From the NCBI GenBank assembly GCA_020631735.1, contig CM036209.1:4687451-4751450 (forward strand): a stretch of 64,000 bases of DNA. Direction: 5' to 3'. This DNA is from Saccharum officinarum (taxonomy: Eukaryota; Streptophyta; Magnoliopsida; Poales; Poaceae). Positions 11,840-23,453 of the stretch are shown here, in pieces (the first letter of the stretch is position 1; every line of letters starts with the position of its first letter). Under the pieces are notes generated by a model. That model searched no databases. It was given only the letters and a program-made list of their open reading frames with translations, and was not told the origin of the DNA. A program made the position numbers and the translations under genes.

Positions 11840-14321
11840 ATGGTGCGTTGCAAGAACGCCGGTGGTGCTCCTGGTGACGGGGACGACAGTCCTCCTCGTC
11901 GGTCTGAGATTGCACGTGGAAAGCGTATCAAGATCTTGGCCAGAAAGAAGAAGAAGACACTTACAGAGGCAGAGATTGCTCAGGCCGTGGCAGATGCAGC
12001 AGAGCAGGCAGAGAGAGGTGGCAGGAGCAGTGGCATACGCATAGGTGAGCGTCGCTTTCATCTAGAAGGTCGACAGCTCGGCACAGAGGCCACTGAGGGT
12101 ACTGAGGATACTGGAGCTACAGAGGGTATGTCAGTTGATCCACCTCCAGAGGCCACAGAGGCTCCAGAGGCTCCAGAGGCTCCAGAGGCTACAGAGGACA
12201 CAGAGGAGCAGCCAGCTCAGTCTCCACCACGTCGCCGCTCCACACGCGCACGTACTCAGGTGACTCCTAGGCAGAGGGCCAGCGTCGTGGAGCACGTCCT
12301 CCTCCCAGAGCTAGAGGTTCACCCCGGTCGAGCACTTTGACTTGAGGGGTGCTACAGCACGTCAGGTGCAGGGGTTGAGGTTCGTGGAGGTCAGTCGGTG
12401 GTTTCCACTGTGAGGGGATCCAGAGCTTCAGAAGGCTTCTATACCCCACTTCAGGAGGATTTCTACAGGGCTCTAGTTGACAGCGGTATTGCTTTCCGAC
12501 CACAGAGGGTCTGTCGCCTTGAGTCACTGGTTGAGGTTGTGGGAGAACAGCTACGTCCGCACCTGTCCTTTCTGCCAGGCTTGTCAGATCTTCTTGGACG
12601 GACAGGTGCATACTGCGGCACATGGGTCAGAGAGTTTTATGCTTCACTATGGATTGATCCTGCCCATGATTTCATTCACTTTGCATTCCGAGGCCGCGAT
12701 CACCGTCTATACAGCACCAGAGTGCGGGAGATTCTCAGACTCCCAGCTTCCAACACGAAGATACATCAGCTGTGTTTTGGTCAGACTCCTCCACCGAGAC
12801 GCCCTCACGGCGGGGCAGTGCCACCTACAGACTTGGTTCGACCCTGCTTCCGTGAGCCTTTTGGCGAAGGGTCTCATCGCACGCCTGCCAGTTTGACACC
12901 TCTTGCCAGAGTTCTGGATGCTATAGTCAGACGCACTCTACTTCCCCGACTTGGCTACAGAGAGGGGCTGACTCGGATGCAGCTATGGGTTGTTCATCAC
13001 CTCCTCTCACAGACACAGTTTGACATTTGGGATCTCATACTTAGTGAGATGGAGGACACCATAGCTGAGGGCTTCAAGGGTAATCGTCAGCTGCCCTATG
13101 CACACTGGATCTGCTTCATCATTAGATCATCCATCCAGTTACCAGCAGAGATCCGAGCTGAGATATCAGATACGACGACTGCTTTCCCTGAGTATGATAT
13201 CCGTCAGCTTTGGGCTTCAGTCACTAGAGATCAGGCCCCAGTGCCAGGACAGCGTGTGCGACCTGAGGTTCCTGAGACAGCAGCTGAGCAGGACGCCACA
13301 GTTGATGAGCTTGCAGAGGCAGAGCTTGCCGATCTTGACGCTCAGCCTGCTGATCTTCCTGAGGATGTGACATCTGACAGCACTGATGAGGACTACCAGC
13401 CCATCCCTAAGTACCGGTCTCCTCGGTCTCACGACCACGAGGTCGGTGGCTCTGGTTCAGCCTCCCGCACAGACCCAGCCATGGTGGCGATACTTGAGAG
13501 GTTGACCCAGGCACAGGAGCAGCAGCAACAACAGATACAGCGACAGGCTCAGGACACAGCTGCAGCACTTGCACAGATTCAGGCTCGTCAGGACGAGTTT
13601 TAGCGTCAGCAGCTTGAGATCCAGAGGCAGCAGGTTGAAATGCAGCGACAGCAGTACGAGATTCAGCGACAGAGTGCAGCTAGTCAGCAGCAGTACTTGG
13701 ATCTCCTGCGCCACCTAGTCACTGTTAGGGTTCCTCCGCCTGCTTCTGTCCTGACTTCTGCTTTACAATCCAGTGATCCATCGAGTCAGGGACAGCCGGG
13801 TTTCCAGTTCACATCTCCACAGCAGCAGGTTCCCCAGTCATTCCAGTCCCCGAGCTTCACGCCTATTCACACGGGGTTTACACCTTCAGACCAGCCTCGC
13901 CCTCACCTCCTGACAGGCACAACCCTTCGGTGATTTCAGTGCTACCTACAGCGAGTTGACTGGTCAGCCGACGCCCTCGCACACTACCTTTGCTACTTCT
14001 TCAGGGTTGTCAGCTTCAGAGGCAGCTATTCCTCCAGTGATAGGGACTGGTACTACAGAGACTCTACCTTCGTCAGTTGCCTCGACAGATCCTCCTGCTA
14101 TTGGCTCGCTACAGGCTCAGGTCACTCAGACGTATCCTCTTATTGCTACTACGACAGTACCTGTTCCTGCCGTTCAGATCCAGACAGTTACACAGCCACA
14201 TGCTTCTTCAGAGGGTCAGCCAGATAGCTCAGATTCCGAGGGAGATTCTCTACACTTCGTGATTACTCCGCGCACCTCGGCACCCGACACGACTCCGTCT
14301 GTCCCCCCGTCAGATTCTTAG
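11840..14321 (+). CDS. Env-position ORF3 of the Sirevirus, right copy (frameshifted)
   Basis: Third ORF after pol, the position of the env-like gene in Sireviruses. The start chosen is the ATG at 11840. In order it contains a basic segment, an acidic P/A/E repeat region (12150-12210) and a conserved globular part at about 12420-13200. That part resembles the 'putative plant transposon protein' domain common in grass retroelements. A glutamine-rich coiled coil (13490-13700) and a serine/threonine/proline-rich tail follow. Breaks are a frame disturbance at 12270-12400, an in-frame TAG at 13601-13603 where glutamine codons surround it, and a frame change near 13925-13955. I see no clear signal peptide or membrane span, so an envelope function is not supported. 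The role is unknown. Confidence 0.65.
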
Positions 14322-14344
14322 ATTAGTTTTTTGGCGCTTAATGC

Positions 14345-14355
14345 CAAAGGGGAGA
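14345..14355 (+). other. Upstream polypurine tract
   Basis: A purine run (AAAGGGGAGAGAGAG type) lies about 420 bp before the 3' LTR, shortly after the ORF3 stop codon. Sireviruses are known for multiple polypurine tracts in this interval. It could prime plus-strand DNA synthesis as an additional start. Confidence 0.5.
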
Positions 14356-14738
14356 GAGAGTAGTTTCAGGGGGAGTTTTGAGAGAGGGTTTTCGTTTTTC
14401 TTGTGTGCTACATTCATGCATCATGTTTACTTTTCAGTCATTGCATTCGTGTGACATGTTGTCGTGTGGTAAACCTTGAGTCTTAATGTTTTATCCAGTC
14501 GCAGTGTTAACGCTTGTCACCGTTTTTAATTATAGCTCTAAGGTTGTGCTTCCGTGCCTTACTCCGATTTCTTATGAGCTATATCTATTTGTGTACTAAC
14601 GTTCTTTGTCTTATCTTATGAGTACACTCTTTTGGCTTGGGGCACATAAGCAATTTCTAACCCCTTGTGCTTATTGCTTTTTGCTTATGTGAACCATGCA
14701 TGCTCGAAAACCTCAACTCAAATCTTTTATATCTTAGT

Positions 14739-14815
14739 GTTGTCATCAATCACCAAAAAGGGGGAGATTGAAAGCATCTAGGCCCCGAGGTTTGGTTTCG
14801 GCAATTGATGACAAC
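14739..14815. repeat. 12-bp inverted repeat spanning the polypurine tract and LTR start
   Basis: GTTGTCATCAAT at 14739-14750 and its exact complement ATTGATGACAAC at 14804-14815 flank the main polypurine tract and the first 35 bases of the LTR. The two arms can pair and place the AAAAAGGGGGAGA tract and the LTR terminus in the loop. Similar words are common at Sirevirus LTR junctions. Confidence 0.8.
14754..14767 (+). other. Main polypurine tract (AAAAAGGGGGAGA)
   Basis: Purine run directly before the 3' LTR start TGAAAG at 14769. This is the standard plus-strand primer site of LTR retrotransposons. Its position fixes the LTR boundary. Confidence 0.85.
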
Positions 14816-15208
14816 GCTTTATTACCATGACTAACGTGTGTTTTGCAGAAACTTTGGTAACTTAGGTCATGGAGGTTTTAACTGCTTTGGGCACCATGGT
14901 ATTCATGCCCCTTAATGGAAATCGTTTCGGTTTTCAAAAGGGTGACGTCAAGATTAAGGACGGTTAGTTCCGGATGTCGAGGTGTTGAGAGACATTTGGA
15001 ATAGTCGTTAGGATCTTCGTTTTTCTCTTTTGGCCGTACTATAAAGGGGGGCATGAGCGGGTAGCTTGACCTAGGCGAGTCCTATGTTTAGGTGTGGTGC
15101 ACACTTGTTAAACTTGGCGCTAGGCAGCTCTAGAATAGCTCAAAGTTCAGTTGGAAGCAACTTGGTTCAAGTTGTGACGCGTTTCGGAGTGTTTCGGGTC
15201 GTTTTCCC

Positions 15209-15690
15209 ATGACCGGACGCGGTCCTCGGCATGACCGGACGCGTCCGGTCAGTACAGTTCCGCGGCTAGGGTTTCAGCTCTGAACACCGGACGCGGTCCT
15301 CGGCATGACCGGACGCGTCCGGTCAGTACAGTTCCGCGGCTAGGGTTTCAGCTCTGAACACCGGACGCGGTCCTCGCGAGGACCGGACGCGGTGGTCAGA
15401 AGTCAACACGTGTCACTTGAGGGAAACACCCGATCGGACGCGACCTGGGTGTGATCGGCGCGTCCGGTCACAGTCCAGTAAGGTCCAGAGACGACCGGAC
15501 GCGTCCGGTCGTCACCGATCGGACGTGGTCGCGCGTCCGGTGCGAGTACAGTATGCTCCTTGCACGATCGGACGCGTCCGGTCACCCCTGACCGGTGCGT
15601 CCGGTCACTCAGTTGTTTTTCGGATTTCGACCGTTACGAGCGACCGGCGCGTCCGGTCAGTTCAACCGGCGCGTCCGGTCAGCTCGTGTT
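15209..15690. repeat. LTR palindrome cluster with a 74-bp tandem duplication
   Basis: The perfect palindrome GACCGGACGCGTCCGGTC occurs at 15233-15250, 15307-15324 and 15493-15510, with several variants (GATCGGACGC, CCGGCGCGTCCGG) up to 15680. The first two copies lie in a 74-bp direct tandem repeat (15212-15359). The cluster ends about 45 bp upstream of the TATA box, where enhancer-like sites are expected. Confidence 0.85.
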
Positions 15691-15732
15691 TTGCTGAGTC
15701 AGCGGGTAACGGTTCGTTTTGTCTGTGGGGTG

Positions 15733-15740
15733 TATAAATA
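15733..15740 (+). promoter_or_regulatory. TATA box of the Sirevirus LTR promoter
   Basis: TATAAATA just downstream of the palindrome cluster. Retroelement transcription would start about 30 bp further on, near 15770. This agrees with the U3/R layout of a copia LTR. Confidence 0.7.
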
Positions 15741-16449
15741 CATCCCCACCACCTCTTTTAGAGGTCTCTTGCTCATTTGATCAGCTGATAAACACCTTTG
15801 GAGTGCAAGGGAGTGCAAGAGCACTAGTGAGGATAGAGATTTGAGAATCAAAGCTTGAGAGTTCCTCACTAGCGATTAGAGAGTAGCAAGTGTGCATCCA
15901 CCTTCTCATTTGGGCTTGTAGTGGTCAAGTGAGAGTTCTAGCTTGTTACTCTTGGTGATCGCCATCACCTAGACGGCTTGGTGGAGATTGGGAGTTCGGT
16001 GATCATCCAGCGGAGCTTGTGGATGACCCAACTCATCTTGTGAGCGGTTGTGGGTGATTCACCGCGACGGAGTGTCAAAGAATCAACCCGTAGAGAGCAC
16101 TTGATCCTTGCGCGGATCAAGGGGGAGCTACACCCTTGCGCGGGTGCTCCAACGAGGACTAGTGGGGAGTGGCGACTCTCTGATACCTCGGAAAAACATC
16201 GCCGTGTTCCTTACCCCTTTACATTCAAGCATTTACTTTCTCGTATTTACTTTCATTGCTTGTTTTACATTCCTAGACTTGCCATGCTAGACTAGGATTG
16301 GAAACTAGGGTGCAAAACTTTGTATCGGTAGACTCTCTAGGAACACAAGTAGACACTAGGGGTGAATTCCGGCTTGTAGGATTTAATTCTTGCATTTAAT
16401 TTTTAGAGAAGCCCAATTCACCCCCCTCTTGGGCATCTTGATCCTTTCA

Positions 16450-17144
16450 CCAACCACTCCCTTCCATCCAGAAACGAATAGGAGTACTATTATTTTTCTT
16501 TGAGCATATAACGAATACTCCCAACTTTCAAATTATAAGTCGCTTTGATTTTTTGATGCATCTATTTTACTATATATCTAGATAAATAATATGTCTAGAT
16601 ACATGTTAAAATGGATGAATAAAAAGTCAAAGTGACTTATAATTTGGAATTGAGGGAGTACTATTTTAACGTGGTAGCGAGTCAAACATTTTAAATATGA
16701 CCAAATTCTCGTATGCTCAAATTTATTCATCATGAGATACATCTATTTTATATTATAAATATTGATATTCTTTTTTTATAAATTTGATCAAACTCTGAAA
16801 CTTTGACTAGTGACAAGGTCAGAAATTACTCCGTATCCTTTTTAGAAAGGAGGCAGTAGTAGTAGTACTCATACTCGTACATCGTTTCAAAACAAGTTTG
16901 CGGCTTGGGCCCCGCGTGGCTTGGGCCCAACCCAATCAACGGGCGCCTCCGTGTGTGTGTGCTCGCAGTGTACGTGGCCCGTCCCGACGGGTTTTCGTGA
17001 GCGTGAGCAGCCCACGCCGCGCTTTGGGCCGGGCGCCGTGGTCGTGTCACGTACGTACGGCAGTGGACTCGATAGATTGCACCAATAAGATTGTGACTTC
17101 CACCATGGGTACTGAAATAGTGAAACGAGTGAAATTGGTAAATG
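16450..17144. other. Intergenic DNA with a Stowaway-like MITE and degenerate MITE ends
   Basis: No gene supported. After the MITE at 16517-16660 there is an AT-rich stretch with TTTGATCAAA words and ACTCCGTATCC that looks like an older, decayed MITE. GC-richer DNA with GCTTGGGCCC repeats follows at 16900-17060. Confidence 0.5.
16517..16660. mobile_element. Stowaway-like MITE
   Basis: The ends are complementary: ACTCCCAA...TTCAAATTATAAGTC at the left, and GACTTATAATTTGGAATTGAGGGAGT at the right in shorter matching words. TA dinucleotides flank both ends. The CTCCC terminus, TA target and about 145-bp length fit Tc1/mariner-type Stowaway MITEs. Confidence 0.7.
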
Positions 17145-17395
17145 CTCCACCCGTCTCAAAATACGCACATCTTATTTATCGAGGAGTCAAATTTTTTTAA
17201 ATTTAATTAAATATAAAAATAATATCAATATTTATGTCTAACTGAGTTTATTATAAAAGTATATTCCACGACCAATCTAACGATACTTATTACACCATAG
17301 ACATTAGTATCCTTTTATGTATCTTTGGTCAAACCTAGAAAAAAATTAACTCCTCGATAAGCAAAATGTATACTTATTTTTGGGATGAAGGTAGT
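17145..17395. mobile_element. MITE, about 250 bp, Stowaway-like ends
   Basis: The left end (CTCCACCCGTCTCAAAATA, then ATTTATCGAGGAGT) is complementary to the right end (ACTCCTCGATAAGCAAAAT, then TTTTTGGGATGAAGGTAG). The interior is AT-rich without coding potential. Exact boundaries are uncertain by a few bases. Confidence 0.6.
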
Positions 17396-18946
17396 ACATG
17401 CCCCTGCGCCCTTGATCCAAAGTTGGTCCACTCGACCCTGCCAGCGTCAGAGACAAAGAGCTGATTGGCGTTAGGGTTTAGAGCTTTCTAGGAGGTTCCA
17501 TAGTTTTTGGCCCTAGAAGGGATTGCCGGACTAGTGGTGGTGGTAATCAAGACAGTAGGCTCCCACGGTTGGAGGCCGGTTGGCCAATGAATGGTGAGGG
17601 CATCGCCTGAAAAAGGAGAGGGTGGTAGGGATTTGCGACGACGGTGGATAAGGAACTACGTCGATGGAGTCGGTAGGGGCAACTTGAGCCAAAGCTGAAC
17701 AAGATACCGAAACTAGCGATAATCATGGTCATGGATGGTAGCGAGGACGACAATGCCTAGGCCGAGAGGGCAAGCGACGACAATGAGTAAGCGTGTGATA
17801 GAACTTGAGGACATACTCCCTCCGTCCCAAAATAGATGGCCTTATAGCATTCAAAAAAATTTCTAATATACTTGACTTTCTCACTTCCCAATGCATATTT
17901 CTCTTTTCCTATTAAACCTTTATCTTTTCACAATACATGTCTATCTCTACGCCTTGAGGTGGTCTTTTGGCTTCAAGTTGGTTTTTGTGAGAGTTTCTCA
18001 ATACATCTCTATCTCTACTCGGGATCTCAGTGACAGTTGTGTGGTCAAGCGGGTCAAAGGGCGGTGCACGGGGGTGGAGGCCGGCGATGGAGAAGAGAGC
18101 GGCACACACAGTTGAGGCCAGCGGAGGACGACGTGCGCAAGGGTCAAGTCTGGCAAAGGAGAAGAGGGTGGCACATGGGGGGTCAAGGCTGACGGTGGAG
18201 AAGAGAGAGGAGAGCTAGGAGAAGGCATATAAAGTTGGTTTCACATGGGACACATGACTTTATCGGAACTTTTTGTTGGATAGAATTCAAATGCTAAACG
18301 TCAATTTTTTATCATGAAGGGAATAATGTCTAATTCAAAAAAACTAACTATGGCTCTACAATTAGGAAGGAATGATATATATGCACTATTTTTTCCTAAT
18401 AAAGAAAAAAGGATCCATGTCAAGCTAGCATGGTATGTAATGCAGTCTCTAAATTCATCCATTGCCATTTGCAAATAATATTTTGATCTACAAATATAAA
18501 ATAAGAAAGCAGCTAATGTTATATTGCCAACGCAAATGGGATAGTAAATTCACGATATTTCTACCGAGGAGTAATCCTTATTCAAGAGAAAGGCATGCAT
18601 GTTGGATACCTTACCTGTGTTTCATGAACGTGTGTTTCATTATATTTACGGCTTGTTAGGCTGGCTGGTCAGCCAGCCAGCTTGCAGTGCTTTTCTCTAA
18701 CATCAAATCAGCACCAGCCACCTGCCAGCCAGCAGTATTTTTCTCTCACAACAAATCAGCAGCAGCCACCAGCCACCAGCCACCAACCAGCCGAAACATT
18801 GGTGGATCGAAACATTATAAATTCCCTATTCCAATTGCCCCAGCAATACTACATTAACTGTTTTCTTATTTTATATTGGTGGATCGAAACATTGTCAGGA
18901 AGTGGCAACAGATCAAACTAGAGACTGTATTATATACCATGCTTAA
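17396..18946. other. Intergenic DNA, no gene seen
   Basis: It contains a CTCCCTCCGTCCCAAAATAG word at 17815, typical of a grass MITE terminus, but I cannot find its partner end. At 18655-18800 there is a short repeat rich in CAGCCAGC and AAATCAGCA, related to the hAT-like MITEs found elsewhere in the window. ORFs here are short and GC-driven. Confidence 0.45.
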
Positions 18947-18954
18947 CATGGATT

Positions 18955-19685
18955 CAATGGCGGATCCAGAAAAAATTGATAGAGGAGCTGAGGTCAACAC
19001 AAGTCTATTATATCTCATACAAAACCAATGTATAGTGGTTTAAAGTGGTTTTTACTTGAAAACGTACATTAATTTAATAGGAGAACCTTTTACATTAATT
19101 TAAGAGGAGATTTTTTTCATGTTTTCTTTACATTTTTGTCACGGAAGCTAATGTTGACTAAATCCTTTTTTTTAGAATAATGTTGACTAAATTCTGATAT
19201 TGTCTAGAAACACTATCACGTTTGGTCGTATAGACATAGATGGACTAAGATAATATATGCCATTTAGCCATTGAATATATGCCATTTAGCTAATGAATTC
19301 TTAATCAACTAATGAAGAATTAAAATGTGCGTAAGGAGAATGACTGGAAAGTTGGATGGCTGGGAAGGTGCGATGTGGGCTTGGGGCTGGATTTGGGATA
19401 AGTGAGGGAGACCGGTGGGTTCCTTACTCATGGGCTAGAATAGACAGAGGCCCAAGTCGTGGTTAGAATAGAGGAAAGCACACACTACTGATCTGCTGGC
19501 CCAAGCACACGCTACGAATCGTCTTCAACCTTCAGAAAGCGTTCAAGCCCCTCCTACCAGTGCTCCATGGCTGAAACTTCAAGGGCATGGCTAAAACTTC
19601 TAGGGGGGGCTCAAGGGGGCTCCAGGGGCTCGCCGGCAGTAGGGGGGCTTGAGCCCCGGCAACCCCCCTGCTAGATCCGCCCCTG
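18955..19685. mobile_element. hAT-like non-autonomous element with 8-bp target duplication
   Basis: It begins CAATGGCGGATCCAG and ends CTAGATCCGCCCCTG, imperfect inverted copies of each other. It is flanked by the direct repeat CATGGATT at 18947-18954 and 19686-19693. An 8-bp duplication and a CARTGGCGGA terminus fit the hAT superfamily. The 731-bp interior has no transposase and has a G-rich run near the right end. Confidence 0.75.
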
Positions 19686-19693
19686 CATGGATT

Positions 19694-20426
19694 CCTTTTT
19701 TCTAAAAGAAAAAATAGTGCATATCATTCCTTGCCAACTGTAGATCCTTACTTACTACTAGCAGCATGCAACAAAGGTTAGCATTGATGATGCTTCTTGC
19801 TGCATTTAGATTTGTATGCACGGATTAACACTATTTTACTTCCCCTAAATCTTAACACTGGTGTAGGAGGTGTTGTCCATGCCATACGAACAGATCCATC
19901 TACCTCATCATTTCATCTCGGCTCCCTTTTTCTGAAGGATTTTCTACTCTCTCTCTCTCGTGTTCATATAGTATGTATATGTGACTAGGACAACATCAAC
20001 TTTTCGATAAGTACAACACTGATGCTCAACAATATGTCTCAGCTACCAAAACAAGAGACGAGCACGTTCTATTGACGTTTCCCCTAATATTTCTATGTCA
20101 CAGGATTCCAAAAACTTTCACTCAAGTTTACAAGTCTTGACTTGGGGTATGGTCTTAGCAGCAAAGAAGATACATGATTGTTATTGGGGCTTCATATTTG
20201 ATCCATTCCATCGTAAGAACGTTTCATACATGATGGATATGCAGTTCTAATCTTAACATGGATTTTCCTCTTCCCAAGTCAAACTTTTGTGATGTATGAT
20301 CTATGAGTTGCCACCTAATATCGATAATGGAAAATACCAACTACCACTATATAATATAATTGCTATTGTGCAAGAACATCTTTCATCCATTTTAGTTGCC
20401 CAAAACATATTCTTAGAAAACTTTTA
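19694..20426. other. Intergenic DNA, no gene seen
   Basis: AT-rich, with short ORFs only. No recognisable domain, repeat or RNA gene. Confidence 0.5.
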
Positions 20427-20787
20427 GGGGCCGTTTGGATCCCTTCATTTTTGAGGAATTGAAATCTACATAATGGATTAGGCTATTTGGCTTGGAATTT
20501 GACATTCCATAACATTCCCAAGCTCACAAATAAGCCTATCTCAAATTCATAGGGTGGGAGATGGAAATAGATTCTATAGATCACTATATGCTATAATTCT
20601 ATTCTCCAACTTATACACATTCTTCAATTCACTTCCCTACAATAGAAATGCAATATATAAGTATGTCCCTTATATGCCTAACAATAAATATACAAATATA
20701 TTCCATATATAACTATATTAGCTTAATTAATCTATGCCTAAATTATAATTATTAGAATGAATTCAATTCTAAGGATCCAAACGGACC
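20427..20787. mobile_element. MITE, about 360 bp (GGCCGTTTGGATCC family)
   Basis: Terminal words GGGGCCGTTTGGATCC and GGATCCAAACGGACC are inverted copies. The interior is AT-rich and non-coding. A second copy in the same orientation lies at about 50319-50669, and a fragment lies near 56045-56140. The superfamily is not certain because no clean target duplication is visible. Confidence 0.65.
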
Positions 20788-22121
20788 AGTATTTGCTTCA
20801 TTCATTCATTTGTCATTCACAGGATACTACTTTCTAAACTCCCACATTCCTACAACAACACGCAGGACGTACGCCTAACCTAGTGTAAACCGATTGCTGC
20901 AATTCTAATAGCCACAGCATCATCTCGCATTTGAAACAAAAAACATGGAGCAAACAATCCTAGGGGCACAAGCAGACCATCACGGTGTCATCGACACCAA
21001 GATAATTAATCTCAAACCAGCAATGTAATCAATAAGAATTCAAAAGTGCATACTATTGAGGAATTAAGAATTCGGACACCATTCACCTCGAAATTAAAGA
21101 GAAGAAGCAACATGCTTATCCAAGATTCAATGACCACTCACAAAGCAAAACACACAATCTGCAAAGCATCCAGTCCAGGACTCGATGATTTGGTTGTCAC
21201 TAAGCTACCATCATCTTCATCTACTTAGACGCCGGCAAGAGTTCTTGATCACCTGCTGTCGTCTGCTTAGATCTGGATCCACTTGCATCAGGTTCCCGTT
21301 CTTCTAGCACCGGCAACTCTTGCTGTGGGGGAGGAGGAGGGACGGACAGAGAAGGGATAGCAACAGAGGAAGGGGTGGGGCGGTTGTTAAGCTTGCGGGT
21401 ATTACCGAGAATCAAAACATGGTGTTGCTCTGATGGGGATGGGGTTGCGGTGGGATCTAGCCATTGAGGAGATCAGAAACCTATCGGTTGGGCCCAATCT
21501 TCCACGCCCACCGTGCTCCTGTGATGCGGAGGGGGATGGGGGTCCGTGGTGGGATTGGGCCATCATGCTCGAGATTGGACATGATGGTGAATTGCAAGAG
21601 GAGGCGCGCGGTTTGCGGCGGCGGTGGAGAGGACTCTATTGGCGAGGGCTAAATGGTCCCCTCCCTCTTTTGTTTTCTCCGGCTCTCTCAGTATTGTTAT
21701 GTCTAGGCACACATGAGCGGTGATGCTTGTGCCTGGCCTAGAGGAAATAAAGACACCGCCTAATAGTGGTTGGAAAAACAATTATTTCCCTAGGTCACTC
21801 TTCTCCCCCACCCAACAATACGCCTTCCAAACCTCCAATCAAATTCTACTTTGACCATGCAAATATAATTTTCTATGTGCATCATTTTCTAATCCTAAGC
21901 ACTCGAAATTCCTATAAATAACCACAATCTTATAAACTACTAAATATTTCTTACAAAACAACATATTAGTATTAACTCCTTTACATTTTCCACTAACATC
22001 ATTTTTCAATAATTTTTTCATATATTTGAGCGAGATCTGTACGTTGTTATGGTGACACTATGTATTATCACCAGGGGGCAGGGGCCCACCTAACTAGAGT
22101 ATAGTATCGTGATCGCGAGTA
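20788..22121. other. Intergenic DNA, no gene seen
   Basis: Mixed composition. GC-richer ORFs near 21221-21720 lack introns, domains or a convincing start and read as chance. The last 300 bp is AT-rich. Confidence 0.4.
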
Positions 22122-22124
22122 TTA

Positions 22125-22353
22125 GGGCCTGTTTGATTTGGGTGTTAAAGTTTAACAAACACTGTAGCACTTCGTCTTATTTGATAAAAAGTTTCCAATT
22201 TTGGACTAATTAGGCTTAATAGATTCGTCTCGTAAATTACTCCTAATCTGTGTCGACATGCATGCAATTAGTCTACATTTAGTACTTCATGTATTTGCCA
22301 CAACATTGATGTGATGGGAGTTAAACTTTAACACGTTGTAACCAAACGGGGCC
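22125..22353. mobile_element. Tourist-like MITE (TTA target)
   Basis: It starts GGGCCTGTTTG and ends CAAACGGGGCC, flanked by TTA at 22122-22124 and 22354-22356. It carries the core GGCTTAATAGATTCGTCTCG shared by at least ten elements in this window. A 3-bp TTA/TAA target and this terminus fit PIF/Harbinger-derived Tourist MITEs. Confidence 0.75.
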
Positions 22354-22356
22354 TTA

Positions 22357-23453
22357 AAAGGATGCCCACTTCTCGCAGTCGTGGTCTGCCGGAGCCGGAC
22401 GTTGACTCCTTAGCTAGGCCCCGTGTCAGAGGTGGAATTCCCATTCCTGACTCATCCAATCCAACGGCAGCAACAGCAGGCCTGCATCCATTGATGACTT
22501 GGGCCTGTGGTTTTTGTGCCCAATCACCGAGAGATGACGGTGTGTCCGCGCGATGCGAATGCGTCCGGCCCGTCAAAGTCCAACGCCAAGCTTTGGGTGG
22601 AGGTAGCAAATTAAAGGACAAAAATTAAAGTAGCAAAAGCCCATAGGAGATAAGGGTGGGACTTGGCACTTGAGAATAGAGATTGAGCTTCATTTCGCTT
22701 CCCTCAACCTACTCATACACTAATATATATGAACATATCACTTTTCTCAATTTTATGTATATCTTTCAACACTGGCAGGTTATGGCTCGTTCTTTACCAC
22801 TTGACAAGCATAACCTCGTGACAAATTTGTGAGCTATGTTCAAGTGAGATGGTTGTTGTAACAGTTGATGGCACACAAGAATGTTGCTCCAACATTCCAC
22901 GAAGCAGACATGGGGCTTGTGATGGTCATAGCAAGAATAGAAGTACTTGTTATAACACATTGATTAATGTTCTTGGTTAAGTGGTAATTGACAAGAATAC
23001 ATACATTGTGTGATTCTATGCTTGTAAAGTTGGTAAAAATAAACTATTTCGTTATTTTTTCTATTTTTTACTTTTGGTCATGCCATTCGATTAGTTTTTC
23101 TCTATGGTCTCACAAAATTAACATGGAACATATTCATCTCTACTATTCTTACTATTAAAATAGGCTCCTTCTAGAAAAATTAACATGCTGGTAAATGGAA
23201 AGCCCCATGATGGAAGCTGTAAGAGCCTGGCAGCCGCCATGATTAACCAATGTTTGTTTGATTCCTTGACTCATTGATTGGCTTTCCTTTTTAGGGTTGG
23301 GTACTTCTTACCAAAAACCAAGCACCGAACGAAGCCAGACTTTTTTTTCATTTTCGGTGTCGGCTTCGGTATTTATTTGTGGCAACTTCGGTCATTGGTG
23401 TCGGCTTCAAATTTCACGCTACGACACCAAACTAACCGAACCCTCAAACTCCG
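22357..23453. other. Intergenic DNA, no gene seen
   Basis: A GC-richer part (22360-22620) and an AT-rich part follow each other. No supported coding region. Confidence 0.4.

Larger units (their letters stand above)
6971..16449 (+). mobile_element. Sirevirus-type copia element, right copy through the 3' LTR
   Basis: The block starts in the protease coding region and runs through integrase, RT, RNase H, spacer, env-position ORF, polypurine tracts and a complete 3' LTR ending at 16449. Positions 6971-12725 repeat 1088-6870 almost base for base, with an offset that drifts from 5883 to 5855 because of many single-base losses. The LTR ends with CTTTCA, the complement of its TGAAAG start. The five bases after it are CCAAC, which would be the target duplication to look for upstream of the missing 5' LTR. 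Confidence 0.9.
14769..16449 (+). repeat. 3' LTR of the Sirevirus (1681 bp)
   Basis: It starts TGAAAG and ends CTTTCA, a perfect 6-bp inverted terminal pair with the canonical TG...CA. It follows the polypurine tract directly. It contains palindromic CCGGACGC words (15209-15690), a TATA box (15733-15740) and a likely transcribed R-U5 part. Only one LTR is in the window, so the insertion age cannot be estimated here. Confidence 0.9.

Noticed and set aside
17815..17850. CTCCCTCCGTCCCAAAATAG as the start of a MITE
   Set aside because: The matching inverted end could not be found within about 1 kb, so no element can be delimited.
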